Part shown: positions 42,144 through 51,695 of the stretch, one piece after another
Numbering within the stretch: the first letter of the stretch is position 1
Layout of the letters: the number at the start of each line of letters is the position of its first letter
Assembly (NCBI GenBank): GCA_947462815.1
Contig: CANHQR010000008.1
Span: 19,782 to 83,781, forward strand
From: Pseudobdellovibrionaceae bacterium
GTDB taxonomy: Bacteria; Bdellovibrionota; Bdellovibrionia; Bdellovibrionales; JAMPXM01
DNA: 64,000 nucleotides
Reading direction: 5' to 3'
The notes under the pieces: generated by a model
The model's database searches: none
What the model was told of the DNA's origin: nothing
What the model saw: the letters and a program-made list of their open reading frames with translations, nothing else
Program-made: the position numbers and the translations under genes

Positions 42144-44197
42144 TCTGGACGGTCGCGGTCGACGCGCCCCTGCCACCTTTATCGTACGAGATCCCCGAGG
42201 CGTGGAATCCCCAGCGCGGACAGTCGGTCATTGTGCCTCTGGGCTCGCGTCGCGTGCATGGCTTACTTCTCCACCCCGCAAGAGAAGAAGCTTCGCCGCA
42301 ACAAAGGACCGCGAGCTTCACGATCAAGCGCGCCGTCTCGCCCGCCGCCGATCGTCCTCAGTTGACGGAAGCTCGACTGCAGTGGCTGGAGTGGCTGGCC
42401 AAATACTACGTGCATTCATTGGGCGAGACCGCGGAACTCAGTTTTCCGCCGCTTGCCAAGAGTGGTGGCCGTCGAAAATCCAAAAAGTCAGCCTTGATCC
42501 ACGAAACTTCGCTCGATGCGCACAAGGCGGGATCTTCGCTCGAATTGAATGCAGCTCAGCGTGCAGCGTCGGACGCCATCTGCAAGGCAGAAGGCTTTCA
42601 CGCGCATCTGCTGTTTGGTGTCACCGGGTCGGGAAAGACCGAGGTTTATCTCGAGTGCATTCAAAGAGCTCTCGCACAAGGCCGTCAGGCCCTGGTGCTC
42701 GTTCCCGAAATTGCACTGACGCCTCAGCTGATTGATCGCTTCGCCGCCCGCTTGGGAGAGCGCATCGCCGTGATCCACTCGCATCTCACGCCTCGGGAAA
42801 AAACCGACAATTGGTGGCGAGCACAAAGCGGCGAGGCCGACGTCTTGATCGGTGCTCGCTCAGCTCTTTTTTGTCCCATGCCGAAATTGGGTCTCATGAT
42901 CATCGACGAGGAGCACGAGACCTCCTTCAAGCAAGATGAGTCGCTTCGCTATCACGCTCGGGACGCTGGGATCGTATTAGCGCAAAAACTCAAAGTTCCT
43001 GTTGTGCTCGGCTCCGCAACTCCAAGCCTCGAAACCTGGCACAACGCCATGATTGGCAAATATCAGCGCCATGATTTACCGGCGAGAGCCACGAAGGCCT
43101 CCATGCCCGAGATTCACGTCGTTGACCTCCGCAGTCAGCGCGAAAAGGAGAAGGCCGCGGGTCGCCGTGATTCAGATCGGCCCTTTTGGATCTCCAAGGA
43201 GCTGCAATTCGCTTTAGCCGACACCTTAGAGCGCGGGGAGCAGGCGGCGTTGTTTCTCAATCGTCGCGGCATCGCGCAATCCGTGTTTTGTCCCTCTTGC
43301 GGCACCAAGGCAGAGTGTCCTAACTGCGCCGTATCCCTGACTCTGCACGGCCGTAGCCATCTCGTCTGTCACTACTGCGACTACCACGAAACCAAGAAGG
43401 AAGTGTGCGGCGAGTGCAAAGAGGGCGAACCTCAGCCGCTGGGCCTCGGCACGGAATTGATCGAGAACGATTTGCGCACGCTATTTCCCGCGGCCCGACT
43501 CGCCCGCATGGATCGCGATGAGATCCGCACGCGCGAAGATCTAGAAGCGGCCATTCGAGGCGTCGAGAGTCGTGAAGTCGATGTGCTGATCGGCACACAA
43601 ATGATCGCCAAGGGCCTCGACTTCCCCGGACTCACGCTCGTCGGTTTGGTCATGGCTGATGTCGCTTTTAACTTGCCAGACTTTCGCGCCAGCGAGCGGG
43701 CCTTCCAGCTTCTCACGCAGGTTGCGGGCCGGTCAGGTCGACATCTCGAGGATCGCCGCGGGCAAGTGTTCATTCAAACTTATAATCCCACGCATTCGGC
43801 CATTCGTTTCACTCTCGCTCACGACTATGAAGGCTTCGCGCGCGAGGAACTTTCGTTTCGCAATGAGCTGAATTATCCGCCCGCGCAGCGCCTCGTCGCG
43901 ATTCGCTTTGCTGGACCCGATCAAGATGAAACTCTGGGAACCGCGTCGCGCGTGGGGTCGCTCGCACGAAAGCTGATCGAAATCGCGCCTTTCGTAGGTC
44001 GCGAACTCGATGTCCTAGGCCCAGCCCCCTCGCCTCTCGCGAAACTTCGCAATCAGTTTCGATTCCAAATGTTCATCAAAGGCCAAGATGCTCCGGCTCT
44101 CGCCAGGACCTTGAGCGAGGCGATCGACAAGAACCGTAAGAAGCTCCCGCCCAAGGTCAAGATTCACATCGATGTTGATGCTCACCATCTGCTCTGA
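42140..44197 (+). CDS. priA: Primosomal replication helicase PriA
   Basis: A 685-aa superfamily 2 helicase that restarts stalled replication forks. The N-terminal 3'-end-binding domain is followed by Walker A LLFGVTGSGKTEVYL, the DEEH box (LMIIDEEHETSFKQDE), LGSATPSLETW, eight zinc-binding cysteines (CPSCG, CPNCA, CHYCD, CGECK) and GTQMIAKGLDFPGLTLVG. The GTG at 42140 overlaps the upstream stop. Length is a little shorter than E. coli PriA (732). Domains are complete. Confidence 0.96.
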   Translation: MIWTVAVDAPLPPLSYEIPEAWNPQRGQSVIVPLGSRRVHGLLLHPAREEASPQQRTASFTIKRAVSPAADRPQLTEARLQWLEWLAKYYVHSLGETAELSFPPLAKSGGRRKSKKSALIHETSLDAHKAGSSLELNAAQRAASDAICKAEGFHAHLLFGVTGSGKTEVYLECIQRALAQGRQALVLVPEIALTPQLIDRFAARLGERIAVIHSHLTPREKTDNWWRAQSGEADVLIGARSALFCPMPKLGLMIIDEEHETSFKQDESLRYHARDAGIVLAQKLKVPVVLGSATPSLETWHNAMIGKYQRHDLPARATKASMPEIHVVDLRSQREKEKAAGRRDSDRPFWISKELQFALADTLERGEQAALFLNRRGIAQSVFCPSCGTKAECPNCAVSLTLHGRSHLVCHYCDYHETKKEVCGECKEGEPQPLGLGTELIENDLRTLFPAARLARMDRDEIRTREDLEAAIRGVESREVDVLIGTQMIAKGLDFPGLTLVGLVMADVAFNLPDFRASERAFQLLTQVAGRSGRHLEDRRGQVFIQTYNPTHSAIRFTLAHDYEGFAREELSFRNELNYPPAQRLVAIRFAGPDQDETLGTASRVGSLARKLIEIAPFVGRELDVLGPAPSPLAKLRNQFRFQMFIKGQDAPALARTLSEAIDKNRKKLPPKVKIHIDVDAHHLL

Positions 44198-44250
44198 CCA
44201 TCGTGCTTTCAACTCGCATCTCGGGGCTTTCCTAACGTAAACTAAAAGCT

Positions 44251-45225
44251 GTGAGCGCCGATCAAGTCTCTTCATCAGCCGAAGATCGCATTTCCGATAG
44301 CATCAACGCGGAAGGCATCATCACGTGTCCTTACTGTGGCGACACCGTACCCTCACTCAAAGTCGTCGATACAGGCATGCGTCTCGCTCTCAAGGAGACG
44401 GCGCAGTTTGAAGAGATTCCGCCCGCGGTTTGTGCCGGTTGCCACACGCTGTTGGCTCGCATGGTCTCCAAGGGCGCCGCACTCCGTGCGCAGGCTCAAG
44501 CGAAGGAACAAAATCGCATGATGCTCTGGCGCTCGCGCGTGACCTTGGTAAAGAGGGCCAAAGATTGCCTCGCGAGAAAGAACTTTTCCGACGCCGCGAT
44601 CAACTACGAAAAGTATATTCGCGTTCTCGAGGTGGTCTTTGACAAGCCACCTGGCGAACTCACGCCCAACCTCTTTGACAAGGGTAAGGGCCAAGAGCTG
44701 ACGGTACTCGCCTCAGTTTATTGGGATCTGATGCGGATCTACGATACCTCACCTCGATACCGCGACCGTCAGATCAAGGCCGCAGCCAAGCTCGCCGAAT
44801 TCGTTCGTTTTACGCCCATCTTTTCTCATGTGATTCGCAAGGCCGAGTCCCAAGCGCGAACAGCCAAAAACCCCGAAGCCTTCCGACAATTCCTCGCCAT
44901 CTCCAACAAGAATCGTCCGCGTTGTTTCATCGCAACTGCGGCCTTTGATGACGATCAAGATCCCAGCATTCAGACGTTGCGACTGTTTCGCGATCGCGTG
45001 TTGCGCCGCCACCCTTACGGCCGACGTTTTGTTCGACTCTATTATCGATTCTCCCCGGCTCTCGCGAGCCGAATTGCCGCATGGCCTTCGGTTTGCCGTG
45101 CACCACTTCGCGCGGTCTTGCGAATGCTCGCTCAAGCCAGCCGAAGCTTGTTTCCTGTCACCCCTCGCCCGCAAACCCGCGTCGATCGCCCGAAAGAAGC
45201 GTCGATGACGCAGGTCAAGCCGTGA
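44251..45225 (+). CDS. Zinc-ribbon protein with CFI-box C-terminal domain
   Basis: The N-terminus has a zinc-ribbon (CPYCGDTVP ... CAGCHTLL, residues ~26-68), the middle is alpha-helical and TPR-like (AKDCLARKNFSDAAINYEKY), and the C-terminus has CFIATAAFDDDQDPSIQTLR then LFRDRVL, YYRFSPALASRIA, which is the CFI-box C-terminal domain of unknown function. In most members the box reads CFIATAAYG. No signal peptide. The GTG start lacks a Shine-Dalgarno; TAAACT followed by seven bases before GTG could mark a leaderless transcript. Confidence 0.82.
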   Translation: MSADQVSSSAEDRISDSINAEGIITCPYCGDTVPSLKVVDTGMRLALKETAQFEEIPPAVCAGCHTLLARMVSKGAALRAQAQAKEQNRMMLWRSRVTLVKRAKDCLARKNFSDAAINYEKYIRVLEVVFDKPPGELTPNLFDKGKGQELTVLASVYWDLMRIYDTSPRYRDRQIKAAAKLAEFVRFTPIFSHVIRKAESQARTAKNPEAFRQFLAISNKNRPRCFIATAAFDDDQDPSIQTLRLFRDRVLRRHPYGRRFVRLYYRFSPALASRIAAWPSVCRAPLRAVLRMLAQASRSLFPVTPRPQTRVDRPKEASMTQVKP

Positions 45226-45307
45226 TTTGGCGTTAAAGCGCACAATTCTTGGGCCAACTGCGAAAAGACCTTGAATCCCCAGACCCGCCTGTGGATTGAT
45301 TTTCCTC

Positions 45308-46480
45308 ATGGCACAAACAAAATCAGCGAAGTTGACCGAAGTGGATGTTCTCATCGTCGGAGCCGGATTGGCCGGCCTGAGCGCCCTTCAAGCCCTCCGA
45401 GCCCGCGCCCCGCAATTGCGAGTCGCCGTGTTGGAGGCAGCTGATTTTCTGGGCGGCACTTCGCGCCCCGCACAAACCGCCATCGGTGAAATCGATTACG
45501 GACTCAAGATTTTCAACGACGATGCCCGAACGCACGCGACTCTTGATTTTATGGAGTCACTTCTGGGCCAACGCATTGACCGTCAACGCATTGAAGCCGC
45601 CCCCGTCACCTACGATGACGGCAGGTTCAAGCCCTATGTGGGTTTCGGTGACTCGACGGTCGAGACCGCTTCTGAAGTCGAGGCCTATGCGCAAACCGCC
45701 CGACTTCTGCTGAGCTCCACGCCGCGAGATTGGATTCGCCAGCTGATTCAAAATGCTGGGGAACTCGTGCAAACCCAAAGCGTGGTGACGCGATTACAGA
45801 TCGACGACGGCCGCGTCGCTGAGGTCACTTTAAACGGCGCGAAGGTTTTGCGCGCTGAGAACATCATCTACACAGCGGCGCCAGCCGCCTTGCCGGTGCT
45901 ATTCGGCGAAGGGCATTTAGCGCCTCGCACGCGTCAGAAGCTGATCAAGGGCGAGTTTTGGACCAGCGTGAATTTGGACCTGATTCATGCGCAACCGATC
46001 ACCGACTCACTGGCCATGCACGTGCTCAAAGGTGCCAACGAAGAACCTTGCGTCGGATTCTTCGCCCCCCCCCGTGCGATGGAAGACGGCCGCACCCTGC
46101 AGCTCTCGCAGTGGATGACGCTGATTCATCGCGATCAAGTCGACGAGGAAGAATTAGTGGCGGGTGCTCTGAAGCAGATCAAACGCCAGATCAAACGCGC
46201 TTACGAAAGCGCGATTGAAAATCTTGTCCAGGAACGAATCCTGGTGCTCCCGGGTAGCCATGGAAATTTGGTCGGCGCCTTCGATGAACCCGCCCGTCTG
46301 CCAAAAATTTCGAACCTCTGGCTGACATCGGCGCTCTTCGCCCCTGAGAAGAACACGGTCGGCTGCCTCGCTCAGGTCGAGCGAATCACGCAAGACCTCC
46401 TCGGGCAAAGTCCTAGAGGCTCCTCACTCGAGGCCGAGGCCATAGCGACGGAAGTGCAACTCGCGACCGAACCAGCCTAA
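45308..46480 (+). CDS. FAD-dependent amine oxidase-family oxidoreductase
   Basis: The N-terminal VDVLIVGAGLAGLSALQALR is the dinucleotide-binding GxGxxG motif, followed by the EAADFLGGTSRP motif of flavin amine oxidases and protoporphyrinogen oxidase-like proteins (ExxxxxGGxxxx). Later, LRAENIIYTAAPAALP and the C-terminal NLWLTSALFAPEKNTVG (FAD contacts) fit the same family. The substrate is unknown. The ATG at 45308 gives 390 aa; the frame extends to a TTG at 45296. There is no clear Shine-Dalgarno. It is likely monocistronic, lying 82 bases after the CFI-box gene. Confidence 0.8.
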   Translation: MAQTKSAKLTEVDVLIVGAGLAGLSALQALRARAPQLRVAVLEAADFLGGTSRPAQTAIGEIDYGLKIFNDDARTHATLDFMESLLGQRIDRQRIEAAPVTYDDGRFKPYVGFGDSTVETASEVEAYAQTARLLLSSTPRDWIRQLIQNAGELVQTQSVVTRLQIDDGRVAEVTLNGAKVLRAENIIYTAAPAALPVLFGEGHLAPRTRQKLIKGEFWTSVNLDLIHAQPITDSLAMHVLKGANEEPCVGFFAPPRAMEDGRTLQLSQWMTLIHRDQVDEEELVAGALKQIKRQIKRAYESAIENLVQERILVLPGSHGNLVGAFDEPARLPKISNLWLTSALFAPEKNTVGCLAQVERITQDLLGQSPRGSSLEAEAIATEVQLATEPA

Positions 46481-46902
46481 TTTAAATATCTGAAATCGCA
46501 AGGGAATTTGGCCATGTGGCTCAACTCCAGGGCCGCCAGGTGAGGCACCCCCGCTTGGGCGCTCAACCGGACGAGTCCGGACTTGCCCTTCTGCTACGCG
46601 CAAGTTAAACCCTTTCGACACTGATTTTCTAAAGAAGCTCAGTGAATTCGCACACCCCGGACTCCGCTGGTGAACTGTGAATTCGGCCCACGAGTTTTCC
46701 TCATGAGCCGATTCTCTCAGTTGGACGAGAGTCCGAAACCGGGGTGGAGGTTTAACCAGTCGTCGTCGCGTGAAGTTCGCCGCGATTGAAGTTTTCAGAT
46801 GCTCCTTCAACTCGGAAGGGCGCTCTGAAAACAGAAGTCGAAGGTACGCCGAGGCATCCAGCGCCTCACACGCCGATGCCGAAAGACTTAGGAGGTTGCG
46901 CC
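46481..46902 (+). promoter_or_regulatory. 422-base leader upstream of rpsB with stem-loops
   Basis: No gene is seen here; the frame running in from 46786 has no RBS-like features until the rpsB ATG. Several stem-loops are visible: CCGGA/TCCGG (around 46568-46581), CGGCCCACGAG pairing with CTCATGAGCCG with two mismatches (about 46685-46712), and a CTCTC/GAGAG pair beyond it. Ribosomal protein S2 leaders commonly carry autoregulatory structure, so this is a candidate. TTCGACACTGATTTTCTAAAG near 46614 is promoter-like but weak. Confidence 0.35.
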
Positions 46903-47838
46903 ATGGCGCAAGTCACAATGAAATCCCTGCTCGATGCAGGCGTCCACTTCGGTCACCAGACTCAGCGCTGGAACCCCAAAATGAAGCCCTTCGTATTCAC
47001 GGATCGCGGCGGCATTCACATCATCGATCTGCATAAGACAGTCGATTATGCGAAGCGCGCAGCTGAGTTCGTGAAGTCGGCGGCAGCCAACGGCGAACGC
47101 ATGATCTTTGTCGGAACAAAGAAGCAAGCGGTCGAGCCGATTCAGGAATGCGCCAAGGCCTGCGGCCAGTTCTTCGTCACGAAGCGCTGGTTGGGCGGCA
47201 TGCTCACCAACTTCGAAACCATTAAGCAGTCGATCGATCGTTTGAAACGCATCGATCAAATGCGGGAAAAGGGCGAGCTCGAGTACTTCTCCAAGAAAGA
47301 GCGCGCTGGAATCGAGAAGGAATACCTCCGTCTCGTCGAGTATCTCGAAGGCATTCGTGAAATGACGAACATGCCGACCGTGATGTTCGTTGTGGACCTC
47401 AACAAAGAACACATTGCAGTCGCTGAGGCTCGTCGCTTGGGCATGAAAGTCGTCGGCATCGCCGACACCAACGTGGATCCCGAGTTGATCGATTTCCCGA
47501 TTCCCGGCAACGACGATGCGATTCGCTCGATCAAGTTGTTCTCGCAGCTGATGGCTGATTCGTACAACGAAGGCGCCAAAGAGTATGAGCACAAGCTCCG
47601 TTCGTCGACCGACAAGCGCTCGGATCAAGAGAAGCCGCAGCCCGTAGCGAAAGAAGAAGTTCAAACGAAGCGCCGTGGAGCTCGACCCACCGAAAAGTCC
47701 GAAGACAAAAAGTCGGGACCAACGGTTGTCAAAGCTGCAAAAACTCGCAAACTCGTGGCGGCAGGAACTGCCGACGACGTCGAGATCCAGCAGGAACTCG
47801 AACAGGGCGAACCGAAAGAAGATTCGGCCGCTGAGTAA
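46903..47838 (+). CDS. rpsB: 30S ribosomal protein S2 with a charged C-terminal tail
   Basis: S2 motifs are complete: MKSLLDAGVHFGHQTQRWNP, GGIHIIDLHKTV, FVTKRWLGGMLTNFETIKQS, VVDLNKEHIAVAEARRLGM, VVGIADTNVDPELIDFPIPG and NDDAIRSIKLF. The ATG at 46903 is preceded by TAGGAGG, correcting a longer frame that starts at 46786. The protein has 311 aa rather than about 240; the extra ~75 residues are Lys/Glu/Ser/Thr-rich and probably unstructured. A strong terminator lies between rpsB and tsf, suggesting partial attenuation. Confidence 0.97.
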   Translation: MAQVTMKSLLDAGVHFGHQTQRWNPKMKPFVFTDRGGIHIIDLHKTVDYAKRAAEFVKSAAANGERMIFVGTKKQAVEPIQECAKACGQFFVTKRWLGGMLTNFETIKQSIDRLKRIDQMREKGELEYFSKKERAGIEKEYLRLVEYLEGIREMTNMPTVMFVVDLNKEHIAVAEARRLGMKVVGIADTNVDPELIDFPIPGNDDAIRSIKLFSQLMADSYNEGAKEYEHKLRSSTDKRSDQEKPQPVAKEEVQTKRRGARPTEKSEDKKSGPTVVKAAKTRKLVAAGTADDVEIQQELEQGEPKEDSAAE

Positions 47839-47849
47839 TCTTCAATCCA

Positions 47850-47883
47850 GAGAAGCGGCGCCCGCCGCTTCTCTTTTATTTTG
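47850..47883 (+). terminator. Intrinsic terminator between rpsB and tsf
   Basis: GAGAAGCGGC pairs perfectly with GCCGCTTCTC around the loop GCCC and is followed by TTTTATTTTG. It begins 12 bases after the rpsB stop. Either rpsB and tsf are separate units with a tsf promoter at 47884-48018, or the terminator leaks to set the S2 to EF-Ts ratio. Confidence 0.9.
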
Positions 47884-48018
47884 TTCTGAGAATTTGTTCC
47901 GTGAAACCTGCGCGCGGCAGGGTCGATGAGTCTGCCAGCGCAGTTTGACACAGCCCAACCCATCACAAAGGCGACGCCCGACGAGGACTCGCCTTTCTGA
48001 ATCAGAGAGGTTCTCAAT

Positions 48019-49399
<1,381 letters not shown>

Positions 49400-49419
49400 T
49401 TCGATTCGAGGGGGATATC

Positions 49420-49977
49420 ATGATTGAGCCAGTCAAAAAGTCTGCGAAAGACGCCATGGACAAAGCTGTGAACGCGCTCTTGGATCAACTTAAAAAAGTC
49501 CGCACCGGCCGTGCGCAAATTTCTATGCTAGATAATGTGCGCGTCAATTACTACGGCAACATGACGCCTCTCAATCAAGTCTCGGCGATTTCAACACCCG
49601 ATGCGAAGAGCTTCTTGATCGCCCCTTGGGAAGCGCAAATGCTCAAAGAGATCGAGCAATCGATCATCAAGAGCGATTTGGGCATGAGCCCCATTAACGA
49701 TGGCAAGGTCATTCGCCTTAAGGTTCCAGATCTGACCGAGGAACGTCGAAAAGAGATGGTCAAGAATATCAAGAAGGTCGTCGAGGACGCGAAGGTCGCT
49801 GTTCGCATGGCCCGCCGCGATGCCAATGAGGCGCTGAAGAAGGGCTTGAAAGATAAGGCGATCTCCGAAGACGACAATAAACGCGCCGAGGCGGAGATTC
49901 AAAAGACCACCGACCAGTACATCGAAAAGATCGACAAGCTCGCTGCCGAAAAAGAAAAAGAGATCATGACGATCTAA
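49420..49977 (+). CDS. frr: Ribosome recycling factor
   Basis: A 185-aa protein that, with EF-G, splits post-termination ribosomes. Family features include KVRTGRAQISMLDNVRVNYY, TPLNQVSAISTPDAKSFLIA, the IIKSDLGMSPINDGKVIRLK motif and the C-terminal coiled region (EDDNKRAEAEIQKTTDQYIE). Length is the family norm. GGGGG six bases before the ATG is the ribosome-binding site. It lies 20 bases after pyrH. Confidence 0.97.
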   Translation: MIEPVKKSAKDAMDKAVNALLDQLKKVRTGRAQISMLDNVRVNYYGNMTPLNQVSAISTPDAKSFLIAPWEAQMLKEIEQSIIKSDLGMSPINDGKVIRLKVPDLTEERRKEMVKNIKKVVEDAKVAVRMARRDANEALKKGLKDKAISEDDNKRAEAEIQKTTDQYIEKIDKLAAEKEKEIMTI

Positions 49978-49992
49978 ACTCGAGAAAAATAC

Positions 49993-50733
49993 GTGGTTTC
50001 AAGCTCATCTCATCCTCGACATGTCGCGATCATTATGGACGGCAACGGCCGCTGGGCCGAACTACGCCGTCGACCGCGCACGTTTGGTCATTTGCGAGGA
50101 GCTCGGATCGCACGAGAGGTCATCGAGGCCTGTGCCGAGTTGGGTATTGAAAATCTCACGCTGTATGCATTCAGCACGGAAAACTGGTTGCGACCTCTCG
50201 AAGAGGTTTCGTTCTTGATGGCACTTCTATCGCGACATTTGCGACGCGAGCGCGAGACGCTTATCAAGAACAACATTCGATTCCGAGCGATCGGCGAATT
50301 GGATCGCCTTCCAGCGAGTGTGCGCGCTGAAGTGGATAAAACCATTGCTGACACCTCACACTGCACGGGTCTTTTATTGACCTTCGCTTTGAGCTACGGG
50401 GGACGACAAGATCTGGTCGAGGCCAACCGGCAAATCGCACGCAAGGTGGCGCAGGGTGAACTTGATCCCGAAAGCATCTCCGAGGAAACCGTCGCCGCTC
50501 ACTTAGCCACGGCTGGGCAGCCCGATCCCGACCTCGTGATACGGACGAGCGGCGAATCGAGACTCTCGAACTTCTTACTGTGGCAAAATGCTTACGCCGA
50601 GTTTCTCGTACTGCCCACACTTTGGCCGGACTTCTCTCGCGAAAAATTGGATGAAGCGCTCGCTTGGTACAGTCAACGCGAGCGTCGATTTGGCAAAGTC
50701 TCCTCGCAAGTCGAGAGTCCGGCGACCGTATGA
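49993..50733 (+). CDS. uppS: Undecaprenyl diphosphate synthase
   Basis: A cis-prenyltransferase making the C55 carrier for peptidoglycan and O-antigen. The catalytic Asp is in VAIIMDGNGRWA near residue 15; RTFGHLRGARIAREVIEACA, LTLYAFSTENWLRP, LLTFALSYGGRQDLVEA, PDPDLVIRTSGESRLSNFLL and LWPDF follow. It has 246 aa, the family size. The GTG start at 49993 has only a weak upstream GAG. It follows frr closely and overlaps the cdsA start. Confidence 0.96.
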   Translation: MVSSSSHPRHVAIIMDGNGRWAELRRRPRTFGHLRGARIAREVIEACAELGIENLTLYAFSTENWLRPLEEVSFLMALLSRHLRRERETLIKNNIRFRAIGELDRLPASVRAEVDKTIADTSHCTGLLLTFALSYGGRQDLVEANRQIARKVAQGELDPESISEETVAAHLATAGQPDPDLVIRTSGESRLSNFLLWQNAYAEFLVLPTLWPDFSREKLDEALAWYSQRERRFGKVSSQVESPATV

Positions 50734-51560
50734 GAATTCGCACCCTGTCCGCTGTGATCGCAGTTCTTGCCTTCATTGCGATCTACTGGATGTTCGATGT
50801 CCTGGGCCTGATGTTTCTCAGTTTTGGCGTCGCGTTTGTTTGCGTCTACGAGTATTCCAAACTCGCCTTCAAAGCCTCACAGACACCACCGCCTATGAAA
50901 TGGTCTTTTCAAGCACTTTGCGGCCTACTCGTGGTGGCCTCGGTCTACATGGAAGTACCGACGGCTGCGATCGCTCAGGCGGCGGTTTACTTCTTGGCCA
51001 TCGTGCTCCTCACCGTTTCGCGAAAGGGCGACCTGCAACCCGCCTTTCACTATCAAGGTGCGGGTCTCATGGGTCTGCTCTACGTCGGTGTTTTTCCATC
51101 CTTAGCAATTCGACTGTTGCGCCTCGAGGACGGCGACATTTGGTTTTTTGGATTACTCGCCATTGTCTTTGCGGGCGACACCTTGGCCTACATCACGGGT
51201 CGGTTTTTAGGTCGACGCAAACTGCTTGAGGCCGTGTCGCCGAAAAAGACGATCGAAGGATCTATCGGAGGCCTCGTGGGCTCGGCTCTCGCGGGCGCCG
51301 TGATCGCCCAGTTTGCTCCTATTGAACTGGAATCCGTTTTATCGACACCCGCCATGGTGGCCGTGGCGATTGTCTCAGGTGCATTTGCCCAAATCGGCGA
51401 CTTGGTCGAGTCCATGCTCAAACGTGTCGCCGAGGTCAAAGATTCAGGACACATTATGCCCGGGCATGGGGGCATGCTCGATCGTCTGGATGGTGTGCTT
51501 TTCGCCGCACCTGTCTACTTTAGTCTGGTGCATTTGCTCCTTCATCTCAGTGCAAACTGA
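50730..51560 (+). CDS. cdsA: Phosphatidate cytidylyltransferase
   Basis: A polytopic membrane enzyme making CDP-diacylglycerol for phospholipid synthesis. The signature is SPKKTIEGSIGGLVGS near residue 170 and the C-terminal QIGDLVESMLKRVAEVKDSG then HIMPGHGGMLDRLDGVLF. Several hydrophobic segments occupy the first 160 residues. The start ATG at 50730 overlaps the uppS stop; the longer frame from 50664 lies in uppS. At 276 aa it matches E. coli CdsA (285). The dxr gene usually found between cdsA and rseP is not here. Confidence 0.95.
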   Translation: MRIRTLSAVIAVLAFIAIYWMFDVLGLMFLSFGVAFVCVYEYSKLAFKASQTPPPMKWSFQALCGLLVVASVYMEVPTAAIAQAAVYFLAIVLLTVSRKGDLQPAFHYQGAGLMGLLYVGVFPSLAIRLLRLEDGDIWFFGLLAIVFAGDTLAYITGRFLGRRKLLEAVSPKKTIEGSIGGLVGSALAGAVIAQFAPIELESVLSTPAMVAVAIVSGAFAQIGDLVESMLKRVAEVKDSGHIMPGHGGMLDRLDGVLFAAPVYFSLVHLLLHLSAN

Positions 51561-51695
51561 CGAGCTTTCCGGTTTGCAGCCCTTTGTTCTTGGGTCCCAC
51601 GCCCGCGATTTTTCGGCACCACCTCGAGCTTATTGAAGCCTGAACTTTCAGCAAAATAACTGGCTCGACCCATTTGGAAAGCCTATGATGGGTCT

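Noticed and set aside
46888..47664. 258-aa minus-strand frame
   Set aside because: Antisense to rpsB, a frame kept open by the codon bias of a highly expressed gene.
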